Source: JAGDXO01 sp964541025 (GTDB lineage: Archaea > Thermoplasmatota > Thermoplasmata > Thermoplasmatales > GCA-001856825). From it: 41,859 bases of DNA. The stretch's first letter is position 1. Each line of letters begins with the position of its first letter. The DNA lies in contig CAZIOW010000012.1 of NCBI GenBank assembly GCA_964541025.1, positions 1 to 41,859 of the forward strand, in the 5' to 3' direction. Positions 1 to 8,746 of this stretch are shown piece by piece. The position numbers and the translations under genes were made by a program. Below the pieces are notes generated by a model. That model was given only the letters and a program-made list of their open reading frames with translations. It made no database searches and was not told the origin of the DNA.

Positions 1-4
1 ATCA

Positions 5-25
5 TTCATAGATTTTTTCTATGAA
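5..25. repeat. 7-bp inverted repeat with T-rich loop
   Basis: A perfect 7-bp inverted repeat (TTCATAG / CTATGAA) encloses a 7-nt ATTTTTT loop. It sits at the window edge, so the neighbouring gene is not visible. It could be a hairpin in the 3' region of a gene outside the window. Nothing else recognisable lies between here and the GH31 promoter. Confidence 0.3.
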
Positions 26-170
26 GTTTTCAAATTTTGAGATCTACGCTTTAATATAAATTTTTATTAATAACACATGAAAAGCTGCTAAAACCCCATA
101 CATATAGATAAAGAATGAAACAACAAGAAAAGCTGAATTTATTTCTCGATGACTTATGTACTTAAAAAAT

Positions 171-193
171 AACTATTTTTAGTAGTAATATTC
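171..193 (+). promoter_or_regulatory. Promoter of GH31 gene with putative TrmB-type operator
   Basis: The sequence AACT-N6-AGTA (171-184) is followed directly by GTAATATT. The AATATT part (188-193) lies about 28 nt before the ATG at 220 and fits a TATA box for a leaderless message. The element differs by one base from TACT-N6-AGTA found at the binding-protein and GH57 promoters, and it lies at almost the same distance from its start codon as the one before the binding-protein gene. A regulator bound here would cover the BRE/TATA region. Confidence 0.45.
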
Positions 194-219
194 AAAAACT
201 AGAAGAATATATGTCATAA

Positions 220-2514
220 ATGGCCAACATATCACTGGACAAGAAATTATCAGACCTTGAGAGAATATTTGGTATAGCGACTGCAAAGGATTCAATTGGT
301 TATACAATCTTGCGCGATAATATTGATTCAAAGTATTTCCCAAAGGAATGGTCAACTCAATTGATAAAAGGACCAATGAAAAATTTCTTAATAAATGAAG
401 ATACAATTTCTATAGAATTTCAAAATGGTTTCCTGCTTATATCAGCAATAAATCAAAGTACAATATTTCTAAAATGGAGCCTGCAACCAGAAAGAAACGA
501 AAGCCGAGGTAATTATAGATTTGACGTAACAGTAAAAAATGGAGAGCTCATACTTGGGCTTGGAGATTTAAAAATTATAATTGCAGATGATAAAATGGAT
601 TATTTTTTGAAAAATGAATTCCTGAGAACAGATTTCTTTCCAAGTATCGGGTCTAAAAATATTCTGGTTTCAGAGATCAGAGAGAACAGTATCATTAACG
701 GAACCGGGGAAAGGGCACTCCCATTAGATCTAAGAGGAAATAAAGTAATGTTGTGGAATCACGATGCAAATGGGTCCTACGGCCCAGGAGATGACCCACT
801 ATACATAAATATACCTATTCTATTGGACATTTACAACGATAAAGGATATTACATCTTTTTCAACAATCCCGCAAAAGGTGAAATGGATATATGTTCAGAG
901 TCTAAAAATATAGTTAAAGTTGAATTCTCTGGAGGATTACTTGATTATTACATCACTTTTGGAAATATGAAAGACGTTATTTCTAACATGAGCAATATAA
1001 TAGGAAAACCACTATTACCTCCGAAATGGGCATTGGGTTATCACCAATCAAGATACAGCTATAATTCACAGTCTGAATTAGAGACACTTTTCAAAAAATT
1101 CCAGGAAATGAATCTTCCTATATCAGCCATCCATCTTGACATTGATTATATGGATGGTTATAGGGTTTTTACTTTGGATGAGAAGAGATTTCCAGATCTT
1201 AAGAAATTTGCAGATAAACTGAAGGAGAAAGGAGTTAGAATTGTTGCTATTCTAGATCCAGGTGTCAAGTGGGATAATAAATTTCAAATTTATAAAGAGG
1301 GAATTGATAACAATTACTTCATTAAGGATCCGGAGGGAAATGTTATTAGAGGTCCTGTTTGGCCAGGGAATTCAGCCTTTCCTGATTTTTCGGATGAAAA
1401 GGTAAGGAAATGGTGGAGCTCAAAATATTCATTTTTTACAGAACACGGTATTACAGGCGTATGGCACGATATGAATGAACCTGCAATATTCGTTTTTTGG
1501 GGCGATAATAGTCTCCCTCTTACTGCCTTACAATATGATGGTTATCACTACGAGATACATAACAGATATGGACTAGACATGGCCAAAGCAGGTTACATTG
1601 GAGTTACTCAAATGAATGATGGGGAAAGACCATTTATTCTAAGCAGATCAGGATGGGCCGGGATACAGAAGTATGCATTTGTTTGGACTGGAGATACAGA
1701 GAGCACTTGGAGGGAGATTAGGCAGACAATTCCAACAATTCTAAATCTTGGGTTATCTGGCATTCCATTCAGCGGTGTTGATATAGGTGGCTTTAGTGGG
1801 AATCCTTCTGAGGAATTATTTCTGAGGTGGTTTGAACTATCTTCCCTCTTACCATTTTTCAGAAATCATTCAGCAAGAAACACGAAGAGGAGAGAGCCAT
1901 GGTATTTCAGCAAGATGGCTCAAGATGCAATAAAGAAATACCTTAATTTAAGATATATGCTCATTCCTTACTTCTTCTCAATTGCATATGAGTCAAATTC
2001 CAAGGGCTTCCCATTCATAAGACCTGTTCACTTTGAATATCCTGATTTGCAGTCTGATGAGACATTCTTCGTCGGTGATTTTCTTTACGCGATGCCAGTC
2101 ATAAGGAGAGGAATAAGAAAAGTTACTGGGAGACTACCAGAAGGCAGATGGTACTATTTCTGGGATGACTCACTATGTGAAGGGGATGTTGTGATAAATG
2201 TGCCAATAGATGATTTGCCACTTTTCATAAAGGAAGGATCTATTATACCAATGGACAGAGATGGACTTGAATTTCATGTTTATCCTGGTAATTTGGATGA
2301 ATTCTCCTTCTATGATGATGATAGCAGAATAGAACCTAATTATATCAAGATAACATTTTCAATGGAAGGACATGAAGAAGGTTATGCCCTGTTTTGGGAA
2401 ACTGAAGGGACTTTGATGAACTGGGATGATGAACTGAAATTTGTAATACATTCGAATGGACAACAGAAAGAATTAACTTCGAAAATAGGAGACAAGAAAT
2501 TATATTTCACTTAG
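220..2514 (+). CDS. malA: GH31 alpha-glucosidase (MalA-like)
   Basis: This 764-residue protein belongs to glycoside hydrolase family 31. It probably releases glucose from the non-reducing ends of maltose and maltodextrins in the cytoplasm, since no signal peptide is visible. The N-terminal beta domain occupies about residues 1-260, the (beta/alpha)8 barrel follows, and C-terminal beta domains begin near 630. The nucleophile is D417 in WHDMNEP and the acid/base is D492 in WTGDTEST. The following FSGVDIGGF motif is also typical of the family. Its size is close to crenarchaeal MalA (about 690-730). The ATG at 220 is chosen because the ATG at 211 is stopped after one sense codon and a TATA-like box lies about 28 nt upstream. 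Its 3' end overlaps the convergent GH13 gene by 15 bp. The symbol is by analogy with Sulfolobus malA. Confidence 0.93.
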   Translation: MANISLDKKLSDLERIFGIATAKDSIGYTILRDNIDSKYFPKEWSTQLIKGPMKNFLINEDTISIEFQNGFLLISAINQSTIFLKWSLQPERNESRGNYRFDVTVKNGELILGLGDLKIIIADDKMDYFLKNEFLRTDFFPSIGSKNILVSEIRENSIINGTGERALPLDLRGNKVMLWNHDANGSYGPGDDPLYINIPILLDIYNDKGYYIFFNNPAKGEMDICSESKNIVKVEFSGGLLDYYITFGNMKDVISNMSNIIGKPLLPPKWALGYHQSRYSYNSQSELETLFKKFQEMNLPISAIHLDIDYMDGYRVFTLDEKRFPDLKKFADKLKEKGVRIVAILDPGVKWDNKFQIYKEGIDNNYFIKDPEGNVIRGPVWPGNSAFPDFSDEKVRKWWSSKYSFFTEHGITGVWHDMNEPAIFVFWGDNSLPLTALQYDGYHYEIHNRYGLDMAKAGYIGVTQMNDGERPFILSRSGWAGIQKYAFVWTGDTESTWREIRQTIPTILNLGLSGIPFSGVDIGGFSGNPSEELFLRWFELSSLLPFFRNHSARNTKRREPWYFSKMAQDAIKKYLNLRYMLIPYFFSIAYESNSKGFPFIRPVHFEYPDLQSDETFFVGDFLYAMPVIRRGIRKVTGRLPEGRWYYFWDDSLCEGDVVINVPIDDLPLFIKEGSIIPMDRDGLEFHVYPGNLDEFSFYDDDSRIEPNYIKITFSMEGHEEGYALFWETEGTLMNWDDELKFVIHSNGQQKELTSKIGDKKLYFT

Positions 2515-4329
2515 GTATTCGAGGATAAATCCTCCCTCTTTTAATTGGACAGTTCCATCTTCCTTCCATAAATAGCCTTTACCTAGAAGTATGTAGCCAT
2601 TTATCTTAACTTTCTTTTCGTTTTTACCGAAATAAAGGTTTAGTCTCTCCCCAGATGATATTTTGGACAGCCCATTTATTCTATGCTTCCCCAGATCAAC
2701 AATTAAGCCTTCCCTGAATACTTTATATGTTTTCCTCATTTTGGTAAGCCTCATAAAGAAATTATTTACATCTTTTCCCAATAGATCCCATTTGAAAGTC
2801 CTTCTACAGTCTGGATCCTTTCCACCCTCCATCCCAATCTCATCACCATAATAAATCATAGCATACCCATTCATTATGAACAGTATCGTATATGCAAGCA
2901 ACATTTTGACTCTATCTCCAGAAAAAATGGTCAAAACTCGTTCAACATCATGAGAACTAAGTAGGTTCATACTCCTATCAGCATTCTCTCCATAAATGTA
3001 AAGAAATTCATAATAATAATCAATGAATTTTTTAGTAGATAGTTTTCCAGATACCATTGATATTATTAGGTCCCTTAAGAAATAATTTGTAATTCCATCA
3101 TAGTAGTCTCCAAGGATGAAAAATGGTGATGCACACCAAATTTCTCCTAAATGAATAATTCCTTTTATCTCGCGTCTAATTTTGGAGATAAAGTTTTCCG
3201 GGAGGGAGTTTGCAACATCGTACCTTATTCCATCAATTCCAAATTCATTAACCCAGTATTTTGCAACCTCTACCAAATAATTTTTAACATCTTCATTTCT
3301 AAGATTCAATTTGGGCATCAATCCGTAACCCATGAATGTTTCATATGATGGGCATTCCTTGTCGCCACTCATAAAATCGCAGTGACCCGGGAATACTTCA
3401 AACTTCTCCTTATGAAATAGATAATAATTGTAATATTTACTTTTTCTACCATTTTCCATTATATCTTTGAAGAAAGGATGATGAATTGATGTATGGTTGA
3501 AAACCATATCCATTATTATTTTAATCCCTCTTTTGTGCGCTTCTAAAATAAGTTCTTTTAGATCTTCTTTGCTTCCAAGTAATGGATCGATTTCGTAATA
3601 ATCATCTACATCGTATCGATGATTTGAATGACTCTTGAATATGGGATTGATATAAATATAATCTACGTTGAGTCTTTGCAGATATTCAATTTTCTTCATT
3701 ATACCCTTCAAATTACCTCCATAAAATGATTTGTGCCCCGGGATTGAATTCCATGGTGATAATTTTTTAGAGAATTTCTGATCATACTTGAAAAATCGAT
3801 CTGGAAAAATTTGGTAGATGATCATTGAGGAATTATTGTTTCTTTTATTAGTCTGCGCAAGATCAACTCTGATATCTCTACCATTAATTTCTAAATTCAA
3901 AGTTCCTTGATTTCTGGTAGTTATACAGTACAAGATTCCATATTTTTTTCTTATTATGCGGAGATTATACTCGTCCGCTTCTTCATCTTTAAAATTTAGG
4001 TCCAGCTGCACAGGGGAGTAGATGAAATATATTGAGTATCCGGAGCTTTCATATTTAGAATTTTCATTGAAAAAATAATTTTTGCTGATAAGAATTATTT
4101 TCCTCTTCTTTCCTTTGAGAAAATATTGATTTCTTAATATGCTATAATAATATATTCCAGGTGGTAAGTAAATGTTAACTAAAAAATTATTTTCTCCTGA
4201 AAGAACAATACTCCCCTCACCATTACAGTTTAAATTTCCCTCAATATAGAATATATCATTACTATAATCTTCCGGATTTACTTCTACCCGTATCCTCTCC
4301 AATGGGAATCTTCTTTCACCTTTCAACAA
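2500..4329 (-). CDS. GH13 alpha-amylase family enzyme (cyclomaltodextrinase/neopullulanase-like)
   Basis: This 609-residue protein has the four GH13 regions: DMVFNH, GIRYDVAN (nucleophile D371), GEIW (acid/base E396) and SSHDVER (stabiliser D461, with Ser where many members have Asn). An N-terminal beta-rich stretch of about 160 residues precedes the YQIFPDRF barrel start, as in cyclomaltodextrinases and neopullulanases. No signal peptide is seen, so it probably debranches or shortens imported maltodextrins in the cytoplasm before the neighbouring GH31 enzyme acts. The start is uncertain. The upstream in-frame stop is at 4342-4344 and no ATG exists before the conserved part. TTG at 4329 (or 4326) is the best choice and is consistent with a TATA-like TTTATAAT at about 4368-4375. 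It is transcribed divergently from the TrmB gene. Confidence 0.9.
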   Translation of the reverse strand: MLKGERRFPLERIRVEVNPEDYSNDIFYIEGNLNCNGEGSIVLSGENNFLVNIYLPPGIYYYSILRNQYFLKGKKRKIILISKNYFFNENSKYESSGYSIYFIYSPVQLDLNFKDEEADEYNLRIIRKKYGILYCITTRNQGTLNLEINGRDIRVDLAQTNKRNNNSSMIIYQIFPDRFFKYDQKFSKKLSPWNSIPGHKSFYGGNLKGIMKKIEYLQRLNVDYIYINPIFKSHSNHRYDVDDYYEIDPLLGSKEDLKELILEAHKRGIKIIMDMVFNHTSIHHPFFKDIMENGRKSKYYNYYLFHKEKFEVFPGHCDFMSGDKECPSYETFMGYGLMPKLNLRNEDVKNYLVEVAKYWVNEFGIDGIRYDVANSLPENFISKIRREIKGIIHLGEIWCASPFFILGDYYDGITNYFLRDLIISMVSGKLSTKKFIDYYYEFLYIYGENADRSMNLLSSHDVERVLTIFSGDRVKMLLAYTILFIMNGYAMIYYGDEIGMEGGKDPDCRRTFKWDLLGKDVNNFFMRLTKMRKTYKVFREGLIVDLGKHRINGLSKISSGERLNLYFGKNEKKVKINGYILLGKGYLWKEDGTVQLKEGGFILEYLSEI

Positions 4330-4428
4330 TGTAGAATCCCTTTAAGTAAATAATTTTGGTTATATGTATTATAAAGGTCATTGAAAATATGCAACAAGGT
4401 TAAATTCCCATTGTAAATAGACTGATTA
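4330..4428. promoter_or_regulatory. Divergent promoter region, GH13 / trmB-like gene
   Basis: This 99-nt spacer holds promoters for both flanking genes. On the minus strand, TTTATAATACATATA (4361-4375) is a strong TATA-like run that would start transcription near 4345. On the plus strand, TTAAAT around 4400 lies about 28 nt before the ATG at 4429, consistent with a leaderless message. An AGTAAAT half-site (4345-4351) resembles one arm of the operator seen at other genes of the locus, but no full TACT-N6-AGTA copy is present. Confidence 0.4.
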
Positions 4429-5439
4429 ATGCCAGAGGACATATTCAACGGTTTAGAAATGTTTGGTCTTTCCGCTTATGAAATAAAGGTGTACAAAACA
4501 CTTCTTATTAAAGGCCCTCAGAATTCAACCGATATCGTAAAGAATTCTGGTATACCCCAACCAAGAGTGTACGATATTTTTAACAATCTTATGAGAAAAG
4601 GGTTAATTGAGAGGAGCCAGATTGGCAAGAAAAAAATTTTCAGAGCGGTTCCGGTTAAGAATGCTCTAAGTCATCATATAACAGAGATGAGTGCCTTTAT
4701 TGATGAACTTGACAAGATCGTAAGAGAGGAGACTAAAAATTCCACTATTAAAACCCCTTACATATGGCTTATTGAGGACAGGGAAAGAATAATTGAGAGA
4801 ATGAAAGAGCTTATTACCGAGGCAAAATATGAAGTGATACTATCTCTCAGAAGAGAAAATCTTGAGGAATTGATGAAGATCCTAAATAATGAAGTAAGAA
4901 GAGGAATTACTATAGCGCTGGTTATATTTCCTGACTCCGGTGAGGAAATTGTATCGCGTTTAAACCCAAGCATTGTGATAAAGAAAAGGGATGGTATTGC
5001 CTCTGAGGTATTAATAGCTGATAGGAGTAAGGGCGTTCTTAATGCAGAGAGTTCAACAAAATCCAGCTATGGTCTCTACTTTGAAGAGGATGAAATTATA
5101 CACATTCTGAACTATTATTTCTATCACACAATATGGTGGCCATCATTTTACATCAATGATTTCACTAATTCAAACAGCAGAAAGATATCTACTGCTTGGC
5201 TTACATGTGAGGCCGTTTCCTCATATAAAAGCAAGGGAATGAAAGTTACGGCAAAATTAAGGTTGAGGATAGATGAAGAAGAAAAGGATATGACCGGTGA
5301 AATATCCCAAATTTCAGTAGTTCCTGGCCTAAGACATACCTTTTACTTAAAATATAAGGGTGGAAGAATATCTGTTGGAGGTAAGACAGCCAGATTTGAA
5401 GATGCAAGGCTATTATACGGGATTTTGAATGCAAAATAA
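4429..5439 (+). CDS. trmB: TrmB-family sugar-responsive transcriptional regulator
   Basis: This 336-residue protein has the TrmB layout. An N-terminal winged helix-turn-helix occupies about residues 8-75 (LSAYEIKVYKTLL ... SGIPQPRVYDIFNNLMRKGLIE). A helical linker (about 80-105) follows, then a C-terminal effector-binding domain that starts with IWLIEDRERIIERM. Its length matches Pyrococcus/Thermococcus TrmB (about 338), which binds maltose, trehalose or sucrose and represses the cognate ABC-transporter genes. It lies between the GH13/GH31 genes and the malE-like transporter genes, so local control is the obvious inference. It would bind the TACT-N6-AGTA elements described here, but that is untested. 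Whether it represses or activates cannot be read from sequence. Confidence 0.92.
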   Translation: MPEDIFNGLEMFGLSAYEIKVYKTLLIKGPQNSTDIVKNSGIPQPRVYDIFNNLMRKGLIERSQIGKKKIFRAVPVKNALSHHITEMSAFIDELDKIVREETKNSTIKTPYIWLIEDRERIIERMKELITEAKYEVILSLRRENLEELMKILNNEVRRGITIALVIFPDSGEEIVSRLNPSIVIKKRDGIASEVLIADRSKGVLNAESSTKSSYGLYFEEDEIIHILNYYFYHTIWWPSFYINDFTNSNSRKISTAWLTCEAVSSYKSKGMKVTAKLRLRIDEEEKDMTGEISQISVVPGLRHTFYLKYKGGRISVGGKTARFEDARLLYGILNAK

Positions 5440-5448
5440 ATTCCAATA

Positions 5449-5477
5449 ACTACTATATGTAGTAAATGTTAAATATT
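5449..5477 (+). promoter_or_regulatory. Promoter and palindromic operator of the binding-protein gene
   Basis: A perfect inverted repeat ACTAC-N5-GTAGT (5449-5463) contains TACT-ATATGT-AGTA (5451-5464). The TATA-like TTAAATATT follows at 5469-5477, about 24 nt before the ATG at 5497. The palindrome therefore abuts the BRE/TATA region. It is the most symmetric member of the element family seen across this locus and lies directly downstream of the TrmB-like gene. Confidence 0.6.
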
Positions 5478-5496
5478 GATATTTTAATATGTGCTT

Positions 5497-6945
5497 ATGA
5501 CTTCTAATAGTCAGCCAGCAGAAACTAAAAAGAAATCTTCTAGAACGGCCGCATATGTTGTGATAATCGTCGTGGTTGTAGTAATAATTGCTGCAGTTGC
5601 GATAGCTATAAGTCTTCCTCATAAAACCACAACAACCACTGCCCCTGCTCAGAAGGTCACTATCACAGTCTGGGGATCTGGAAGTGCAGGAGGGGAAGCT
5701 CAGGCCTTTAACGAAAGTTTAGCATCATTCGAAGCCGCATATCCAAATATAACTGTTAAGGATTCACCTGCGATTAATGTTGCATCTACAACATTCCCAA
5801 CAGCCGCACATGCACATAATGCGCCTGATGTCTACAGGGATTCCAGCGATAACGGTGGTGCCTTATATGCAGCAGGGTTATTGCTAAATCTTACCCCTTA
5901 CCTGAACTCATCATATATAAATTCATTCACCAAGGGAACAATAACTGACTGGAAATTGAATGGAGCGCTCTACGGTATTCCAGTAAACACCAATGGTATA
6001 GCATTATATTATAACAAGGCACTTGTTCCAAATGGAGTTCCTCCTTCAAATGTATGGCAGATGATTGAGGATGCTAAAAATGTTACTGCAAAGGGTTCCG
6101 GATATTACGGTCTGGCATATGGTATAGGCAATGATTATGGATACAGATTTGCAGCTTGGTTCCCAGCCTTTGGAGGGTCTATATTCAACTCAACAGAATA
6201 TCCCGTGGTTAACAGCAGCCAAGATATAGCAGCAATGTCATTCGTCTGGAATTGGACAGTAAAATATCATGTTGATACCGTTGGTTTGACCTTTGCAGAT
6301 GAGCAGAGCCTCTTTGAATCGGGAAAGTCTGCATTCATGTTCGATGGGCCTTGGGATCAGTCTACTTATGAGAAAGCACTTGGGTCCAATCTTGGCGTAG
6401 CAGCAATCCCGTTCAATAATGCAACAGGATTGTGGCCAGAACCACTATGGGGATCCGTTGGTTACGTCATTTCAGCACCGGTAGCAAGCGGAGCAAACTC
6501 ATCACAGATCTGGGCATCACTGAAATTCGTTGAATATATGACTGACAACAACTCCCAGGTACAGCTATTCAAGCTTGCAGGAGACCTTCCATCTCTTATC
6601 TCTACTGGGAAATATATAGAAAGCCATAACTTCAATGATACAGTAATTTCAGGATGGATAGCACAGGAAGAACACACTCAGCTATTCCCCAATTTCCCAC
6701 AGATGGCAGCATACTGGACTCCATTCCACACAGCAGCCACAAACCTTGAACAGAACTCATCTAAGGTAACTGTACCTATGATAATGAATCAGATGGAGCA
6801 GCTTATCATCCAGACCCTGAATTCTGAAGGAATTCCGCTGTCTGCTGTTCCACTTAGCGCAATTTCTATCCAACCATCAGGTTACTCAACAGTGCTTCTG
6901 CAGATCTCGGTTCCAGCAGTAAATGCGGGCACCATAAAATTTTAA
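5497..6945 (+). CDS. malE: ABC sugar-binding protein, membrane-tethered (MalE-like)
   Basis: This extracellular solute-binding protein (SBP_bac_8 / maltose-binding type) captures maltodextrin or a related sugar for the permease genes that follow. It has a Lys/Arg-rich start, one N-terminal hydrophobic segment (about residues 20-42, YVVIIVVVVVIIAAVAIA), then a Thr-rich linker and a globular domain starting VTITVWGSG. There is no lipobox cysteine, so it is probably anchored by the uncleaved helix. I see no cysteine anywhere in the protein and many N-x-S/T sequons, as expected for an acid-exposed surface protein. A GTG at 5491 is in frame, but the ATG at 5497 is preferred because it sits about 24 nt after the TATA box and would be leaderless. 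It is followed by malF after a T-rich spacer. Confidence 0.9.
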   Translation: MTSNSQPAETKKKSSRTAAYVVIIVVVVVIIAAVAIAISLPHKTTTTTAPAQKVTITVWGSGSAGGEAQAFNESLASFEAAYPNITVKDSPAINVASTTFPTAAHAHNAPDVYRDSSDNGGALYAAGLLLNLTPYLNSSYINSFTKGTITDWKLNGALYGIPVNTNGIALYYNKALVPNGVPPSNVWQMIEDAKNVTAKGSGYYGLAYGIGNDYGYRFAAWFPAFGGSIFNSTEYPVVNSSQDIAAMSFVWNWTVKYHVDTVGLTFADEQSLFESGKSAFMFDGPWDQSTYEKALGSNLGVAAIPFNNATGLWPEPLWGSVGYVISAPVASGANSSQIWASLKFVEYMTDNNSQVQLFKLAGDLPSLISTGKYIESHNFNDTVISGWIAQEEHTQLFPNFPQMAAYWTPFHTAATNLEQNSSKVTVPMIMNQMEQLIIQTLNSEGIPLSAVPLSAISIQPSGYSTVLLQISVPAVNAGTIKF

Positions 6946-6966
6946 TTTTTTAATTTTTTAATTTTG
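6946..6966 (+). terminator. T-rich partial terminator between malE and malF
   Basis: Two runs of six T separated by AA, then a run of four T, fill the spacer after the malE stop. Archaeal RNA polymerase terminates on oligo-T without a hairpin. A leaky stop here would give more binding protein than permease, which is common for ABC importers. No new TATA box is obvious before malF, so read-through is still needed. Confidence 0.45.
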
Positions 6967-6971
6967 ATGTA

Positions 6972-7868
6972 GTGAGTAAGATGGCAAATAAGATAAGGAG
7001 CTGGAGTTTAAGATCCCTATTATTCATATTACCAGTGATAGTGGTACTGATATTCCTTGACTTTTATCCGATTGCCTATAGTATCTATATGTCGTTTACC
7101 GACTTCGGAGAGTTTCATTTTTTCAATTACACGTTTATAGGTCTTGGGAATTACATCAGAATTGTTAAATCCGGATTCCTCTGGCAACTTCTGTGGCAAA
7201 ATGCAATATATGCCTTCGGAAGTGTAGCATTATTTGCTCCTCTGGGATTCATCATAGCACTTGTGATGAATCAGAGAGGGCTTAGAGGAAAGACACTGTA
7301 CAGGACCGCAATTCTTTTCCCATGGGCTTATCCTGCATTCATAACAATTCTAATATGGCAGGGTATGCTTGATTATAGATTTGGTATTATAAATGAATTA
7401 CTGGAAAAGGTAGGGTTGACACCCATCTATTGGCTGGGGGCACCGGGAACAGCAATGCTTTCTATAATTCTTGTTAATCTCTGGCTATCCTTTCCCTACT
7501 ATTCATACGTTTTCACTTCTGCAATGCAGAGCATCCCGTCTGAGCTCTATGAGGCTGCTGAGATGGATGGATATGGCCCTTTTGGGAGACTCAGAACTAT
7601 TATTATGCCTATGCTCAGCAGGCAGATAGCCTTCGTTGTAATATTTGGATTCATATTCACTTGGAATAACTTCTACATTCCATTTTTGCTCACTGGTGGG
7701 GGGCCGGGTACTTCTACACAGATACTCATAACATACAGCTATTCCTCTGCCTTTTCCTACCTTCAGTTCGGAATAGGTGCAGCTTATTCCGTTATATCCA
7801 TCCTAGTGTTACTAGTTATTGTTATAATAGCGAATCACTATTCGAAGATGATGACCGTGTTATATTGA
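6972..7868 (+). CDS. malF: ABC sugar transporter permease (MalF-like)
   Basis: This 298-residue inner-membrane permease has about six transmembrane helices and the cytoplasmic EAA loop EAAEMDGYGPFGRLRTIIMP, which docks to the ATPase. It forms the translocation pore with the next gene product. It is shorter than enterobacterial MalF (514) and matches the usual size of archaeal and Gram-positive MalF/UgpA-type subunits. The start could be GTG at 6972 or ATG at 6981; the sequence does not decide clearly. It follows malE by 26 nt and its stop codon lies just before the SD of malG, so the three genes form one operon. Confidence 0.92.
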   Translation: MSKMANKIRSWSLRSLLFILPVIVVLIFLDFYPIAYSIYMSFTDFGEFHFFNYTFIGLGNYIRIVKSGFLWQLLWQNAIYAFGSVALFAPLGFIIALVMNQRGLRGKTLYRTAILFPWAYPAFITILIWQGMLDYRFGIINELLEKVGLTPIYWLGAPGTAMLSIILVNLWLSFPYYSYVFTSAMQSIPSELYEAAEMDGYGPFGRLRTIIMPMLSRQIAFVVIFGFIFTWNNFYIPFLLTGGGPGTSTQILITYSYSSAFSYLQFGIGAAYSVISILVLLVIVIIANHYSKMMTVLY

Positions 7869-7879
7869 GGTGTGAAAAT

Positions 7880-8746
7880 ATGGAAAATGATAAAGGAAAA
7901 TATTACCGGAGAATCAGGCTACTGAAAAGAATAGTTTCACATCTATTCCTAATCCTTATAGTAATATTTGCTATATTTCCAATATATTATGTCCTCCTGA
8001 TGTCACTCTCACCGCTATCCAACCTTTCACAGATGAGCGTGGAGAAGCTTATTCCTAATCTTTCATACCTTACGACAAATAATTATATGGCTATACTGTA
8101 TCATTATCCATTCTTGACATGGCTGAAAAACACATTGATTTACAGCGCCAGTGCAACATTCTTTGGAGTTCTTCTCGCAATATCATCAGGCATGGCGCTT
8201 TCAAGGATGAATATACCTTTGAAAAGGGTAATACTCTACATGATGCTTATCCTGTCACTTTTTCCATTCGTTATAATGGTGATTCCTTTCTATTTTATGT
8301 TCTCTGAACTGGGGCTTGTCAACAGTTATACTGGGCTAATCATTGCATATTCTGCGGGAGCTGTGATATTTGCCTCATGGTTAATCAAGAATTACATAGA
8401 GATGATACCAAAGGATTTCGAGGAGGCTGCGCAAATAGATGGATACACGAAAACAGGCGCATTATTCAGGGTGGTTCTTCCAATAGCAAGGCCTGTTGTA
8501 ATATTCGCACTTGTCCTGTCATTCATGGGACCTTATACCGATTACGCTCTAGCAGGACAATTATTAACCAATCCAGGTATGTACACAATGGCAATAGGAA
8601 TGTATTACGTGTCACAGGGTACTGTTTCTATGAACTATGGTACATACTCGGCATTTGCTGTTCTAATGGGTATTCCAATCTTCCTGCTTTTCTTTGCGTT
8701 CCAGAGGTACCTTGTGTCAGGATTCAGTATCGCGATGTATAAGTGA
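7880..8746 (+). CDS. malG: ABC sugar transporter permease (MalG-like)
   Basis: This 288-residue permease has about six transmembrane segments and the EAA motif FEEAAQIDGYTKTGALFRVVLP. It should pair with the upstream MalF-like subunit. A longer frame starts with TTG at 7865, but the ATG at 7880 has a strong SD, GAGGTG (7867-7872), at 7-nt spacing that overlaps the malF stop, so I take the ATG. Its last 23 bp overlap the 3' end of the convergent MFS gene. The cognate ATPase gene lies beyond that MFS gene rather than in this operon. Confidence 0.92.
   Translation: MENDKGKYYRRIRLLKRIVSHLFLILIVIFAIFPIYYVLLMSLSPLSNLSQMSVEKLIPNLSYLTTNNYMAILYHYPFLTWLKNTLIYSASATFFGVLLAISSGMALSRMNIPLKRVILYMMLILSLFPFVIMVIPFYFMFSELGLVNSYTGLIIAYSAGAVIFASWLIKNYIEMIPKDFEEAAQIDGYTKTGALFRVVLPIARPVVIFALVLSFMGPYTDYALAGQLLTNPGMYTMAIGMYYVSQGTVSMNYGTYSAFAVLMGIPIFLLFFAFQRYLVSGFSIAMYK

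Noticed and set aside
115..165. 16-codon frame before the GH31 gene
   Set aside because: Too short, no similarity, likely chance.
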